Positions 16,157-24,598 of a stretch of DNA of 52,682 nucleotides are shown one piece after another. A model generated the notes under the pieces. It was given only the letters and a program-made list of their open reading frames with translations. It did no database searches and was not told where the DNA came from. The position numbers were made by a program, and so were the translations under genes. The stretch is from Atopobium sp. UBA1382 (GTDB taxonomy: Bacteria; Actinomycetota; Coriobacteriia; Coriobacteriales; Atopobiaceae): assembly GCA_002305805.1 (NCBI GenBank), contig DBQY01000023.1, positions 1 through 52,682 of the forward strand. The letters run 5' to 3'. Numbering within the stretch: the stretch's first letter is position 1; every line of letters begins with the position of its first letter.

Positions 16157-17827
16157 ATGATTTCGACTGTCGTCCGCACATGCTTCCCCGTGGCCGCCAA
16201 GGTCGTTGCCGACCGCGCCGAGGAGATCAACAAGCTCAACGTCTTCCCCGTCCCCGACGGCGACACCGGCACCAACATGTCGCTCACTCTGAATACGGTC
16301 GTCCGCGAGGTGGAGGCCCTGCCGCTCACCGCCTCGATGGACGACGTCTCCAAGGCCATCACGCACGGCTCGCTCATGGGCGCGCGCGGCAACTCCGGCG
16401 TCATCACGAGCCAGATCCTGCGTGGCATCGCCGAGGGCCTCTGCGACGCCAAGGACCCCGAGCACGCCACGCCCGCCGACGTCGCCCACGCGTTCCGCCG
16501 CGGCGTGAAGGTCGCCTTCAAGGCCGTCCGCAAGCCGGTCGAGGGCACCATCCTCACCGTTCTGCGCGACATCTCCACCAAGGCCGACCAGCTCGAGAAG
16601 ACCCGCGACCTTGCCACGCACGACATGCTCGACGCCCTCGTCGTCGAGGCCTACGAGTCCGTGGCACGCACCCCGGAGCTCCTGCCCGTCCTCAAGGAGA
16701 ACGGCGTCGTGGACTCCGGCGCCTTCGGCTTTGCCGTGTTCATGGAGGCCTTCGTCAACGCTGCCACCGGCAAGGCCGGCGAGCTCACCGACTTCAAGAC
16801 CACCGTCGACGCCAAGGCGGACGTCTCCGCCAAGGTCCAGATCGAGCTCAACGACGACTGGGAGGGCTCGGAGTTCCGCTACTGCAACGAGTTCCTCTTC
16901 AAGGCCGAGAAGGACTTCGACGTCGACGAGTCCCTGGCCTACCTCGCCACCCTCGGCGACTGCGAGCTCATCGTGGGCGCCTACCCCGACTTCAAGGTGC
17001 ACGTGCACTCCAACGAGCCCAACCGCGTGCTCGAGTACATGCTCCAGTTTGGCCAGGTCTACGAGGTCTTCATCCACAACATGGACATGGAGTCCCACGA
17101 CCGCACCGCCAAGATCGCCGCGGACCAGGCAGCGGAGGGCGAGAAGGACGCGGGCCCGCGCAAGGCGCTCGGCTTTGTGGCCGTTGCGGCCGGCTCGGGC
17201 GAGGAGGAGATCCTGCGCTCGTTGGGCGTCGACGTCGTCGTCTCCGGTGGCCAGACCATGAACCCCTCCACGGCCGACATCCTGGAGGCCATCGAGTCCG
17301 CCAACGCGGACAACGTGATCGTGCTCCCCGGCAACGGCAACATCCGCATGGCCGCCGAGGCCGCTGCCTCCGCCTGCGAGGACGCGCACGTCGCCGTGGT
17401 TCCCACCAAGACCGTCCTGCAGGGCTTCTCGGCGATGTTCGTCGTGGACCCCGAGGGCACGCTCGAGGACAACGTCGAGGCCATGACCGAGGCCATCCAG
17501 GGCGTCCGCGGCGGCGAGGTCACCACCGCCGTGCGCGACTCCCAGGCCGCCGACGGCACACCCATCCACGACGGCGACGTCATGGGCATCCAGGACGACT
17601 CGATCGACGTCGTGGGCTCCGACGTGGCACAGGTCACGCTCGACCTCATCGCCAAGATGCAGGACGAGGAGGAGGGCGACTCGCTCACCATCCTCGCCGG
17701 CCAGGACATGGACGACGAGGCCTTCGAGGCGCTCGTCGCCGCCATCGAGGAGGCCCAGCCCGACCTCGAGGTCGACCCGCACCGCGGCGAGCAGCCCCTC
17801 TACCCCGTGATCTTCTCGATCGAGTAG
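16157..17827 (+). CDS. fakA: DhaL/DAK-domain fatty acid kinase A-like protein
   Basis: 556 residues from ATG 16157, with AAAAGG upstream; a TTG 30 bases earlier would add ten residues but has no ribosome site. LNVFPVPDGDTGTN (27-40) holds the Asp residues that bind Mg-ATP in DhaL domains, and GARGNSGVI follows as expected. A middle domain and a C-terminal DegV-interacting type domain complete the YloV/FakA layout. FakA phosphorylates fatty acids held by FakB binding proteins, feeding PlsX/PlsY. No fakB is in the window, but plsX lies 5 kb downstream. The asp23-fakA-recG order is conserved. Confidence 0.88.
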   Translation: MISTVVRTCFPVAAKVVADRAEEINKLNVFPVPDGDTGTNMSLTLNTVVREVEALPLTASMDDVSKAITHGSLMGARGNSGVITSQILRGIAEGLCDAKDPEHATPADVAHAFRRGVKVAFKAVRKPVEGTILTVLRDISTKADQLEKTRDLATHDMLDALVVEAYESVARTPELLPVLKENGVVDSGAFGFAVFMEAFVNAATGKAGELTDFKTTVDAKADVSAKVQIELNDDWEGSEFRYCNEFLFKAEKDFDVDESLAYLATLGDCELIVGAYPDFKVHVHSNEPNRVLEYMLQFGQVYEVFIHNMDMESHDRTAKIAADQAAEGEKDAGPRKALGFVAVAAGSGEEEILRSLGVDVVVSGGQTMNPSTADILEAIESANADNVIVLPGNGNIRMAAEAAASACEDAHVAVVPTKTVLQGFSAMFVVDPEGTLEDNVEAMTEAIQGVRGGEVTTAVRDSQAADGTPIHDGDVMGIQDDSIDVVGSDVAQVTLDLIAKMQDEEEGDSLTILAGQDMDDEAFEALVAAIEEAQPDLEVDPHRGEQPLYPVIFSIE

Positions 17828-17830
17828 GCA

Positions 17831-19993
17831 GTGGGGGAGCGCCCCGCCATCTCAGTAGCAGCGGAGAGGGTGCAGCGAACCTGCGCCCTCTCCGATTCTG
17901 TGTCGCGCCTGCGCTTCGTCAAGGGCGCCCGCGAGGAGGCGCTCGCGCGTCTGGGGATACGTCGCGTTCGCGACCTGCTGCTGCACGTGCCCCATCGCTA
18001 CCTGGACTTCTCGCGTGTCGAGAAGATCGCGCACGCGGACGTGGGGCTCGACGCCACGATCGTGGGCCGGGTGGACCGCGTCCGCCTCAAGCGCCCCAAG
18101 CCCCGCCTGCAGATCGTCGAGCTCTCGCTGATGGACGAGACGGGCGTCCTTATCGCCACGTTCTTTAGGCAGCCCTGGGTCGCCGAGCAGGTGCACGAGG
18201 GCGACGTGGTCGCCGTCTCGGGCAAGGTGACCTTTGGCTACGGATTCAAGCAGATGAAGTCCCCGTTCTACGAGGTCGTCACCGGGGCGGGGGAGGCCGG
18301 CGACCATGCGCGCGTCCTCCCGGTCCACCCCGTGACCGAGGGCCTCTCGGCGAGCTGGATGCGCCGCATCGTGGCCACGGCGCTTGCCGACGCGGGCGAC
18401 GTCTGCGACTGGCTGCCGGCCTCGCTCGCCGCGCGCCGGGGCCTCATGACGCTCGGGCGCGCCCTGCGCGACGTGCACTTCCCGCCGTCGGTCGCGCTGG
18501 GCGGGCTCGCCCGGCGCCGCCTTGCCTACGACGAGCTGCTCTGCCTGCAGCTCGCCCTGCTCACGCGCCGCCAGATCGAGCTCGCCGGCGTCGAGCCGAC
18601 CCGCCACGTGACGAGCGGCCCGCACATGGACGCCCTGCTCGCCGCCCTGCCCTTCACGCTCACGGACGAGCAGCGCACGGCCGCGGACGAGATCCTGGCG
18701 GACATGGCCGCCCCGCGCGTCATGAACCGGCTGCTCCTGGGCGACGTGGGTACCGGCAAGACCGCCGTGGCCGCCGTGGCGCTCGCGGCCGTTGCGGACA
18801 CCGGGACGCAGGCCGCCGTGATGGCGCCCACCTCCGTGCTCGCGCGCCAGTACGCGGAGAAGCTCGGGCCCGTGCTCGACGCCGCGCACGTGAGCTGGGC
18901 GCTCGTCACCGGCTCCACGAGCGCGCCGGAGCGCTCGCAGACGGAGCGCGCCGCGGCGCGCGGCGAGGTCACGGTGGTCTTTGGCACGACGGCGCTGCTC
19001 TCGGACGCGCTCGAGTTCTCCGCGCTCACGCTCGTGGTCATTGACGAGCAGCATCGCTTTGGCGTGGAGGCGAGAGCCGCCCTGCGACGCAAGGGCGCCG
19101 GCGCGGACCTGCTCGCCATGACCGCGACGCCCATCCCGCGCACGCTCGCCCTCTCGCTCTACGGCGACGTGGAGCTCTCGCGCATCCGCCGTCGCCCGCG
19201 CGCCGGTGCCGGCATCACCACGCGCGTCATCTCCCCGACGAACCTCGACCTCGCGTGGGGCGCCATCCGCGACGCCGTTGCCGCGGGGTGCCAGGCCTAC
19301 GTGGTCTGCCCGCTCGTCGACGACGCGGACGACGGCTCCGCCCTCGACGACGTGCCCGAGTCGCTGCGCGCCGCCCAGGAGCGCCCGCGCTCCGCGGTGG
19401 CCACGCTCGAGGAGCTGCGCACCCAGATCCTCCCGGGCATGACCTGCGACCTCCTGCACGGCCGCATGCCAGCTGCCGAGAAGGACCTCGCCATGGAGCG
19501 CTTCCGTGCGGGCGAGACGCAGGTGCTCGTGGCCACGACGGTCGTGGAGGTGGGCGTCGACGTGCCCAACGCCACGGTGATGGTCGTGCTCGACGCCGAC
19601 CGCTTTGGACTCGCCACCCTCCACCAGCTGCGCGGCCGTGTCGGCCGCGGCGACGTGGCGGGAACGGTCTTCTTGAGCTGCGCGGCCAAGCGCGACAGTC
19701 GTGCTCGCGAGCGCCTCGCCGCCCTCGAGGCCACCTCGGATGGCTTTGAGCTCGCCGAGCTCGACCTGCGTCTGAGGCACGAGGGAGAGGTCCTGGGGTA
19801 TCGTCAGAGCGGCGGCGTCTCGCTCGAGGTCTCCGACCTCGACGCGGACCGCGACCTCGTGGAGTGGGCGCACGACGACGCCCGCGAGATCGCCGACGAC
19901 GACCCGCGCCTCGCCGCGCCCGCGCACCGAGCGCTGGCACTCGAGGTGCGCGACAGGTTTGGTGCCTACTTCGAGGAGCTGGAGCGCGCATGA
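17831..19993 (+). CDS. recG: ATP-dependent DNA helicase RecG
   Basis: 720 residues if the GTG at 17831 is used; the start is uncertain, since the first 20 residues are not conserved and the ribosome site is weak. An N-terminal wedge/OB region (about 60-160) is followed by helicase motifs: GDVGTGKT (304-311), DEQH (405-408), TATPIPRTL, LHGRM, TTVVEVGVDVPNA and HQLRGRVGRG. RecG remodels stalled forks and branched recombination intermediates. It follows fakA by three bases, and its stop overlaps the rsmD start (ATGA), so the genes are translationally linked. Confidence 0.93.
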   Translation: MGERPAISVAAERVQRTCALSDSVSRLRFVKGAREEALARLGIRRVRDLLLHVPHRYLDFSRVEKIAHADVGLDATIVGRVDRVRLKRPKPRLQIVELSLMDETGVLIATFFRQPWVAEQVHEGDVVAVSGKVTFGYGFKQMKSPFYEVVTGAGEAGDHARVLPVHPVTEGLSASWMRRIVATALADAGDVCDWLPASLAARRGLMTLGRALRDVHFPPSVALGGLARRRLAYDELLCLQLALLTRRQIELAGVEPTRHVTSGPHMDALLAALPFTLTDEQRTAADEILADMAAPRVMNRLLLGDVGTGKTAVAAVALAAVADTGTQAAVMAPTSVLARQYAEKLGPVLDAAHVSWALVTGSTSAPERSQTERAAARGEVTVVFGTTALLSDALEFSALTLVVIDEQHRFGVEARAALRRKGAGADLLAMTATPIPRTLALSLYGDVELSRIRRRPRAGAGITTRVISPTNLDLAWGAIRDAVAAGCQAYVVCPLVDDADDGSALDDVPESLRAAQERPRSAVATLEELRTQILPGMTCDLLHGRMPAAEKDLAMERFRAGETQVLVATTVVEVGVDVPNATVMVVLDADRFGLATLHQLRGRVGRGDVAGTVFLSCAAKRDSRARERLAALEATSDGFELAELDLRLRHEGEVLGYRQSGGVSLEVSDLDADRDLVEWAHDDAREIADDDPRLAAPAHRALALEVRDRFGAYFEELERA

Positions 19994-20568
19994 GGATCGT
20001 AGGCGGCAAGTGGCGGGGCAGGCAGATCGAGGCCCCGGAGGGGCGCGGCGTCACGCGTCCCACGACGGACCGCATGCGCGAGAGCATCGCCTCGACGATC
20101 CTCTCGGCGCGCGGGCTCGACCTCGCGGGTTGCTCCGTGCTCGACGCCTTTGCCGGGTCGGGCGCCATGGGGCTGGAGCTGCTCTCTCGTGGGGCGGAGC
20201 GCGCCACGTTCGTGGACCGCGACCGGCGCGCGGTCGCGCGCATTCGGCGCACGGCGTCGGCGCTCGGCGCGGGGGAGGGCGACTTCTGCGCCCTGGGCGG
20301 CGACGTGTTCGCGCTCGCGGCGCGCGGTCTTGCTGGCGCCCCCTTTGACATCGTGTTTCTCGACCCGCCCTATGCCGTGGCGGCCGAGCGGGTCTCCGCG
20401 CTCGTCGAGGGGCTCGCCGACTCCGGGCAGCTCGCCCCCGGAGCCGTGGTAGTCTACGAGCACGCCGCCGACGCGGCGCCGCTCGACTGCGGGTGCCTCG
20501 AGCCGGTGAGGTCGAGGACGCACGGCATAACCACCGTCGACCTTCTGGTCGCGAGGACAGCGAGGTAG
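19990..20568 (+). CDS. rsmD: 16S rRNA (guanine-N2) methyltransferase RsmD
   Basis: 192 residues. The ATG at 19990 overlaps the recG stop by four bases; a longer frame reaching into recG is a shadow. MRIVGGKWRGR is the typical N-terminus, FAGSGAMGLE (54-63) binds S-adenosylmethionine, and DPPY (125-128) is the catalytic motif for exocyclic amino methylation. RsmD methylates G966 of 16S rRNA (E. coli numbering). The coaD gene begins 4 bases after its stop; rsmD-coaD is a conserved pair. Confidence 0.92.
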   Translation: MRIVGGKWRGRQIEAPEGRGVTRPTTDRMRESIASTILSARGLDLAGCSVLDAFAGSGAMGLELLSRGAERATFVDRDRRAVARIRRTASALGAGEGDFCALGGDVFALAARGLAGAPFDIVFLDPPYAVAAERVSALVEGLADSGQLAPGAVVVYEHAADAAPLDCGCLEPVRSRTHGITTVDLLVARTAR

Positions 20569-20572
20569 CGCA

Positions 20573-21085
20573 ATGAGCACCGAGACCATCACCCATGTCG
20601 TCGTGCCGGGCACCTTTGACCCGGTGACACTCGGCCACATCGACGTCATCCGTCGCACGCGCCGGCTCTTTCCGCGCGTGACCGTCGCGGTGGCGGCCTC
20701 CGCCAACAAGAACGGCCGCGGCACCACGTTCTCGCTCGAGGAGCGCGTGGAGATGATCCGTGAGGCGCTCGTCTGCGAGGGGCTGCCGGACGACATCGAG
20801 GTCGCGCCCTTCACCGGGCTTCTCGTCAGCTTTGTCCAGGAGCTGGGCGCGGGCGGCGTGGTCAAGGGCCTGCGCGCCATGACGGACTTCGAGTACGAGC
20901 TGCAGCAGGCGGACCTCAACAGCCACCTCTCGCCTGACCTGGAGAGCGTCTTTGTCATGTCCAACCCACAGTACGGCTACGTCTCGTCCTCGATCGTGCG
21001 CGAGATTGCCTCGATGGGCTCCGATGTGAGCACGCTCGTGCCCGCCAACGTGAACGCGCGCCTGCTGGAGCGATACGGACGCTAG
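20573..21085 (+). CDS. coaD: Phosphopantetheine adenylyltransferase
   Basis: 170 residues, close to the usual length. GTFDPVTLGH (13-22) holds the T/HxGH nucleotidyl-transfer motif and VSSSIVRE the second ATP-binding motif near the C-terminus. It makes dephospho-CoA from 4'-phosphopantetheine and ATP, the fourth step of CoA synthesis; CoA then supplies the arm of the acyl carrier protein encoded downstream. Last gene of the fakA-recG-rsmD-coaD run before a long intergenic repeat array. Confidence 0.95.
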   Translation: MSTETITHVVVPGTFDPVTLGHIDVIRRTRRLFPRVTVAVAASANKNGRGTTFSLEERVEMIREALVCEGLPDDIEVAPFTGLLVSFVQELGAGGVVKGLRAMTDFEYELQQADLNSHLSPDLESVFVMSNPQYGYVSSSIVREIASMGSDVSTLVPANVNARLLERYGR

Positions 21086-21109
21086 CCCGCGTTCTTCTCG
21101 GCCGCTGCT

Positions 21110-21301
21110 TTCTAGGAATCGGCGCCCTTGTCCTAGAGCGTTCTGGTAATTTCGGGGCTTGGCTTGCGAGAAAGGCCTTGGGTCGGACAAGCCTTCGGAT
21201 TCCCAGAGTAATTATCGCCAAGGTCCCCCGTTTCTAGACGCGCGGGCGACAAGGGCGGAGATTCCTGGAAGCAGGGACGACAAGGGCGGCGATTTCTAGA
21301 G
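21110..21301. repeat. Family C phased array, inverted in the middle (C1)
   Basis: Degenerate 23-bp units. Forward units start at 21110 and 21141 (TTCTAGGAATCGGCGCCCTTGTC-like). Inverted units start at 21186, 21217, 21248 and 21279 (GACAAGGGCGGCGATTTCTAGAG-like). The step is exactly 31 bp within each half, with 45 bp from the last forward to the first inverted start. Eight-base spacers separate the units and are not conserved. The conserved parts are a CTAG-type end and a CTTGTC end. It lies between coaD and the sepIVA-like promoter. No gene is visible in this stretch. The same architecture occurs at 22921-23236. Confidence 0.85.
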
Positions 21302-21382
21302 GCGCGACGCGACGCCCGCCGACGCGAAACCGCCACAACCTGCGGTGGTCCCGGCCGCGCCTTTCTCACTACGCGCTCAATC

Positions 21383-21391
21383 TGCTACTAT
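21383..21391 (+). promoter_or_regulatory. Extended -10 promoter of the sepIVA-like gene
   Basis: TGC directly followed by TACTAT (21386-21391), about 57 bases before the ATG. No -35 consensus. Matches the TGC-TAnnnT class seen before several other genes here. Confidence 0.5.
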
Positions 21392-21448
21392 GGCCTTTGA
21401 TGGAGCCTCAGCGCCCACCACCGATGAGTCACGCGAAAGGAACCATAG

Positions 21449-21946
21449 ATGCAGCCAGGTGAGGAAATCGAGAGCTTGGTGGACGAGCTCGAGCAGATCG
21501 TGAACGAGGCAAAGTCCCCGATCATGGACAACGGCCAGAAGAAGATCGTCGACGCCCAGGACGTCTATGAGATCCTGGACGAGATTCGCCGCGTCTTCCC
21601 GCAGGAGTTCTCCGATGCGCGTCGCATCCTCAAGGAGGAGCAGGAGATGCTCGACCGCGCGCAGCAGCAGGCCAACTCCATCATCGCCGACGCCCAGCAG
21701 CAGGCGATGATCCTCGCGGGCGACCAGGAGGTCGTGCGCCTCGCCCAGCAGCAGGCCGACGGCATCCGCGACCAGGCGGCCCAGTACGAGCGTGACACCC
21801 GCTACAACGCGGAGGAGTACGCCGACACGGTGCTCGCCCACCTCGAGGAGAACCTCAAGAGCCTCACGAGCTCCGTCACTCGCGTCCGCCAGACGCTCGA
21901 CGAGAACTCCGGCCCGCGCAACACCACCAACAACGTGCCCTGGTAG
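21449..21946 (+). CDS. SepIVA-like coiled-coil septation protein (DivIVA-related)
   Basis: 165 residues, preceded by GAAAGGAA. An N-terminal part (about 1-50) contains VDAQDVYEILDEIRRVFPQE. A long coiled coil rich in Glu, Gln and Ala follows (about 55-145, e.g. EEQEMLDRAQQQANSIIADA), with a polar tail ending NNVPW. This resembles mycobacterial SepIVA, which lies beside the DUF177 gene and near coaD and rnc, just as here. SepIVA works at the septum and in envelope precursor handling. An annotation as an ATP-synthase b-subunit-like protein would reflect only the coiled coil. Orthology is inferred from context and shape. Confidence 0.7.
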   Translation: MQPGEEIESLVDELEQIVNEAKSPIMDNGQKKIVDAQDVYEILDEIRRVFPQEFSDARRILKEEQEMLDRAQQQANSIIADAQQQAMILAGDQEVVRLAQQQADGIRDQAAQYERDTRYNAEEYADTVLAHLEENLKSLTSSVTRVRQTLDENSGPRNTTNNVPW

Positions 21947-21954
21947 CCGCCGCC

Positions 21955-22539
21955 ATGGAGTCTTTGCCCTTTGCCATCGACGACCGTCTCTCCGGGGCGG
22001 GGGACACCCTGCCTCTGGCGGGGCACCTTGACGAGACCGGCTACGCGCTGGGCGACCACGAGTTCTCGCTCCCCGGCGGGATCGACTACGACCTCGTGCT
22101 CACCAACGCCGGCGAGGGCATTCTCGCAACGGGTCTCGTTCGTGCCCACGTGGTGGGGACGTGCGACCGGTGCCTGGAGCCCGCCGAGTTCGACGTGGCG
22201 GGCGAGGTCGACGGCTACTACCTCTTCGAGGAGCCCGAGCGCCTGGCGGAGGACGAGGACGAGGCGGACTACGAGCTCGTGTCCCCTGACAACACGATCG
22301 ACCTCTCCGGAGCGCTCATCTCGGCGCTCGTCATGGAGACGCCGTTCGTGGTGCTGTGCCGCGAGGACTGCCGTGGCCTCTGCCCGGTCTGTGGCGCCAA
22401 CCTCAACGAGGAGGACTGCGGTCACGCGGCCCAACTCGAGGCTCAGCGCGAGGCGGAGCGCCTCGAGGCGTCGCCCTTCTCGGCGCTTGCGGGGCTCGAT
22501 CTTGGGGCTGCCGACGGGGACGACGCACCAGCGGAGTGA
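21955..22539 (+). CDS. YceD/DUF177 family protein
   Basis: 194 residues, 8 bases after the sepIVA-like gene. A mixed N-terminal beta domain contains CDRCLEP (first Cys pair), followed by an acidic segment (EDEDEADYE). The C-terminal CREDCRGLCPVCGANLN is the hallmark of DUF177 proteins and can bind zinc. Homologues (E. coli YceD, plant DUF177) are almost always next to rpmF and are implicated in 23S rRNA processing or accumulation. The same arrangement occurs here, with rpmF 119 bases downstream under its own promoter. Confidence 0.88.
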   Translation: MESLPFAIDDRLSGAGDTLPLAGHLDETGYALGDHEFSLPGGIDYDLVLTNAGEGILATGLVRAHVVGTCDRCLEPAEFDVAGEVDGYYLFEEPERLAEDEDEADYELVSPDNTIDLSGALISALVMETPFVVLCREDCRGLCPVCGANLNEEDCGHAAQLEAQREAERLEASPFSALAGLDLGAADGDDAPAE

Positions 22540-22574
22540 AGAATTGCTGAGCACGTGCCCTTTTCGTGGACTCG

Positions 22575-22583
22575 TGCTATAGT
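22575..22583 (+). promoter_or_regulatory. rpmF promoter, extended -10
   Basis: TGC followed by TATAGT (22578-22583), the same nonamer as before rpmB, about 75 bases before the rpmF start. No good -35. Confidence 0.55.
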
Positions 22584-22658
22584 GTCTCCTTGCGTGAATT
22601 GGTAATGAGCGCCTCCGTGGGCGAGCGGCGGGCGCCTTCGTGACAAGAGAGGTTTGAC

Positions 22659-22838
22659 ATGGCAGTACCCAAGCAAAAGAAGGGCCGCGGCGCCACCCAC
22701 TCCCGTCGTTCGGCCAACAGCAAGCTCGCCGCTCCGGCGCGCTCCGTGTGCCCGCAGTGCGGCGCTCCCAAGCTCCCGCACCACGTGTGTCCCAACTGCG
22801 GTCACTACAAGGACCGCGAGGTCATCGTCACCGAGTAG
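22659..22838 (+). CDS. rpmF: Ribosomal protein bL32
   Basis: 59 residues, so just below common cut-offs for gene calling. The ATG at 22659 follows AAGAGAGG. MAVPKQKKGRGATHSRRS is the canonical bL32 N-terminus, and the zinc cysteines are C31-C34 and C44-C47 (CPQC and CPNC). It is a 50S protein near the peptidyl-transferase exit. It has its own extended -10 promoter and a terminator, and separates yceD from plsX as in many bacteria. Confidence 0.95.
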   Translation: MAVPKQKKGRGATHSRRSANSKLAAPARSVCPQCGAPKLPHHVCPNCGHYKDREVIVTE

Positions 22839-22861
22839 CGCACGCTCATAGACGAAGCTGC

Positions 22862-22900
22862 GGGGTCGGGCCCTTGGGGTCCGGCCCCTTTCTCTGTTTT
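22862..22900 (+). terminator. Intrinsic terminator of rpmF
   Basis: GGGGTCGGGCC (22862-22872), five-base loop, GGTCCGGCCCC (22878-22888): eleven pairs with two G-U, followed by TTTCTCTGTTTT. Confidence 0.88.
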
Positions 22901-22920
22901 GTGGTTCTTCTCGACGCGCG

Positions 22921-23236
22921 CCCCTTGAATTGGCGGGTTTGTCCGGAGGGCTTCTAGGAATTGCCGCGCTTGTCAGGGGTCTTTCCGCAAAACGCGGGCC
23001 TTGTCCGATTGGGCTCTAGAAAACGTTGTCCTTGTCGTTCCGGCATCTAGAAAAACGCGCTCTTGTACCGGTGGCTCGTAGTTTATCGCGCAAGGGCAGG
23101 CATTCTTAGAAGCAGCGCGGACAAGGGCCGTAGTTCTTAGACGCGCGGCCGACAAGGGCGGGGATTTGTGGACGTCCACACGACAAGGGCCACGATTCCT
23201 GGAGCCCCGGGGCGACAAGGACGGACGGCGTGCGCG
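22921..23236. repeat. Family C phased array, inverted in the middle (C2)
   Basis: Five forward 23-bp units start at 22921, 22952, 22983, 23014 and 23045, exactly 31 bp apart. The second reads TTCTAGGAATTGCCGCGCTTGTC. Inverted units start at 23089, 23120, 23151 and 23182, again exactly 31 bp apart; 23120 reads GACAAGGGCCGTAGTTCTTAGAC. A fifth, poorer one starts at 23214. Between the last forward and first inverted start there are 44 bp. Unit sequences differ considerably while the CTAGAA/TTCTAG end and the CTTGTC/GACAAG end are kept. The array fills the space between the rpmF terminator and the plsX promoter. No gene seen. Confidence 0.87.
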
Positions 23237-23241
23237 GGTGG

Positions 23242-23247
23242 CATAAT
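23242..23247 (+). promoter_or_regulatory. Possible -10 of plsX
   Basis: CATAAT, 34 bases before the plsX ATG and directly after the last family C unit. No -35 match; the expected -35 position falls inside that last unit, so a protein bound there could affect initiation. Confidence 0.4.
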
Positions 23248-23280
23248 GGACGGCGAGAAACACCGTGCGAAAGGGGAGAC

Positions 23281-24267
23281 ATGACCACCATCTGCGTAGA
23301 CGTCATGGGTGCGGACAAGGAGCCCGCGGTCCTGCTCGAGGGCGTGGCCCAGGCGCTCGAGGACGATCCCGAGCTCGAGGTGCTCGTCGCCGGCGCGGCC
23401 GACGTGGTGGAGCCCTTTGCGGCCCCGCACAGCCGGGCCCGCGCCCTCGTCACCACCGAGGTCATCTCGATGTCCGAGCACCCCGCCAACGCCGTGCGCC
23501 AGAAGAAGGACGCGAGCATCGTGCGCGCGGCCGCCGCGGTGCGCGCGGGCGAGGCGGACGGCCTCTTCTCGGCCGGCTCCACCGGCGCCGTGCTCACGGC
23601 CGCGACCTTTGGCGTGGGCCGCATCAAGGGCGTCAAGCGCCCCGCGCTCTCGCTGCCGTTCCCCGGCGTCACGGGCAAGCCGACCGTGTTCCTCGACATG
23701 GGCGCCAACGCCGACGTCAAGCCGGACGTGCTCGTGCAGTTTGCCCACATGGGGCGCGCGTACTCCCGCGCGATCCTCGGCGTGGCCGAGCCGCGGGTGG
23801 GCCTGCTCTGCAACGGCTCCGAGGATACTAAGGGCTCCGAGATGGCGCTCGCGTACCACGCCGCGCTCGAGGCCGGCAACTGCGGGTTTGCGGGCAACGC
23901 CGAGGGCACCGACCTGCTCGCCGGCACCTTCGACGTGATCGTGGCGGACGGCTTCACCGGCAACGTTGCCCTCAAGTCCATCGAGGGCACGGGCAAGTTC
24001 GTGCTCAAGCGCCTGAAGGCCGCGATGGAAACCTCGCTTTCCAACAAGATCGGCATGGCGCTGCTTGCGGGGTCGCTCAAGTCGCTTGCCGCCGAGATGT
24101 CCGGCGACGAGTACGGCGGAGCCATCCTACTGGGGCTGCGAGCCCCGGTGGTGAAGGGCCACGGTGCCACGAGCGCCCAGGCCGTCCGCAAGGGCACGCT
24201 CGCCGCCGCGGCCGCGGCGCGCGCGGGGCTCTGCGAGAAGATCGCCGATGCCTGCGAGATCGCCTAA
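23281..24267 (+). CDS. plsX: Phosphate acyltransferase PlsX
   Basis: 328 residues from ATG 23281, directly behind AAAGGGGAGAC; an upstream in-frame start falls in the repeat array. Family motifs are MGADKEPAVLLEG near the N-terminus, GLFSAGSTGAVL, FLDMGANAD, CNGSEDTKGSE and ADGFTGNVALKSIEGT. PlsX makes acyl-phosphate from acyl-ACP for PlsY and can reverse the step, the route by which FakA-derived acyl-phosphate reaches acyl-ACP. It is followed by acpP without fabD or fabG, unlike the Bacillus order. Confidence 0.95.
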   Translation: MTTICVDVMGADKEPAVLLEGVAQALEDDPELEVLVAGAADVVEPFAAPHSRARALVTTEVISMSEHPANAVRQKKDASIVRAAAAVRAGEADGLFSAGSTGAVLTAATFGVGRIKGVKRPALSLPFPGVTGKPTVFLDMGANADVKPDVLVQFAHMGRAYSRAILGVAEPRVGLLCNGSEDTKGSEMALAYHAALEAGNCGFAGNAEGTDLLAGTFDVIVADGFTGNVALKSIEGTGKFVLKRLKAAMETSLSNKIGMALLAGSLKSLAAEMSGDEYGGAILLGLRAPVVKGHGATSAQAVRKGTLAAAAAARAGLCEKIADACEIA

Positions 24268-24309
24268 TGTGAAAACGGGGCTGTCCCCCTCTCGCGCGAC
24301 ACAAGCGGG

Positions 24310-24315
24310 TAGAAT
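24310..24315 (+). promoter_or_regulatory. Possible -10 of acpP
   Basis: TAGAAT 30 bases before the acpP ATG. No -35 match. It would allow acpP to be made in excess over plsX. Confidence 0.4.
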
Positions 24316-24344
24316 TGAACGGTAGGCAAACCTGAGGAGGAACC

Positions 24345-24584
24345 ATGGACCGCGACGCAATTCTCGCCAAGGTCATCGAGGTCGTCGACGACACCCTCTC
24401 GCTCGGCGAGGACGTGACGCTCGACGAGGGCACCAACCTGAAGGAGCTCGGTGCCGACTCCTTTGACCTGCTCGAGCTCGTGACCGCGCTCGAGGACGAG
24501 TTCTCCATGACCTTCGCCGATGACGCGGTGGGCTCCATTGCGACGATCGGCCAGGTCGTCGACGCCATCGCGTCCGCCCAGTAG
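24345..24584 (+). CDS. acpP: Acyl carrier protein
   Basis: 79 residues, acidic and helical, preceded by GAGGAGGAACC. LGADSFDLLELVTALEDEF holds the phosphopantetheine site Ser39 in the motif DS(F)DLLE. It carries acyl chains in fatty acid synthesis and phospholipid assembly. It lies between plsX and rnc, as in the Gram-positive order. Strong ribosome site and possible own promoter fit high expression. Confidence 0.94.
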   Translation: MDRDAILAKVIEVVDDTLSLGEDVTLDEGTNLKELGADSFDLLELVTALEDEFSMTFADDAVGSIATIGQVVDAIASAQ

Positions 24585-24598
24585 CGGGGGTCCGATCG

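Noticed and set aside
22921..23236. Family C arrays as CRISPR
   Set aside because: Units are degenerate and only 23 bp, spacers are 8 bp, orientation inverts in the middle, and no cas gene is present.
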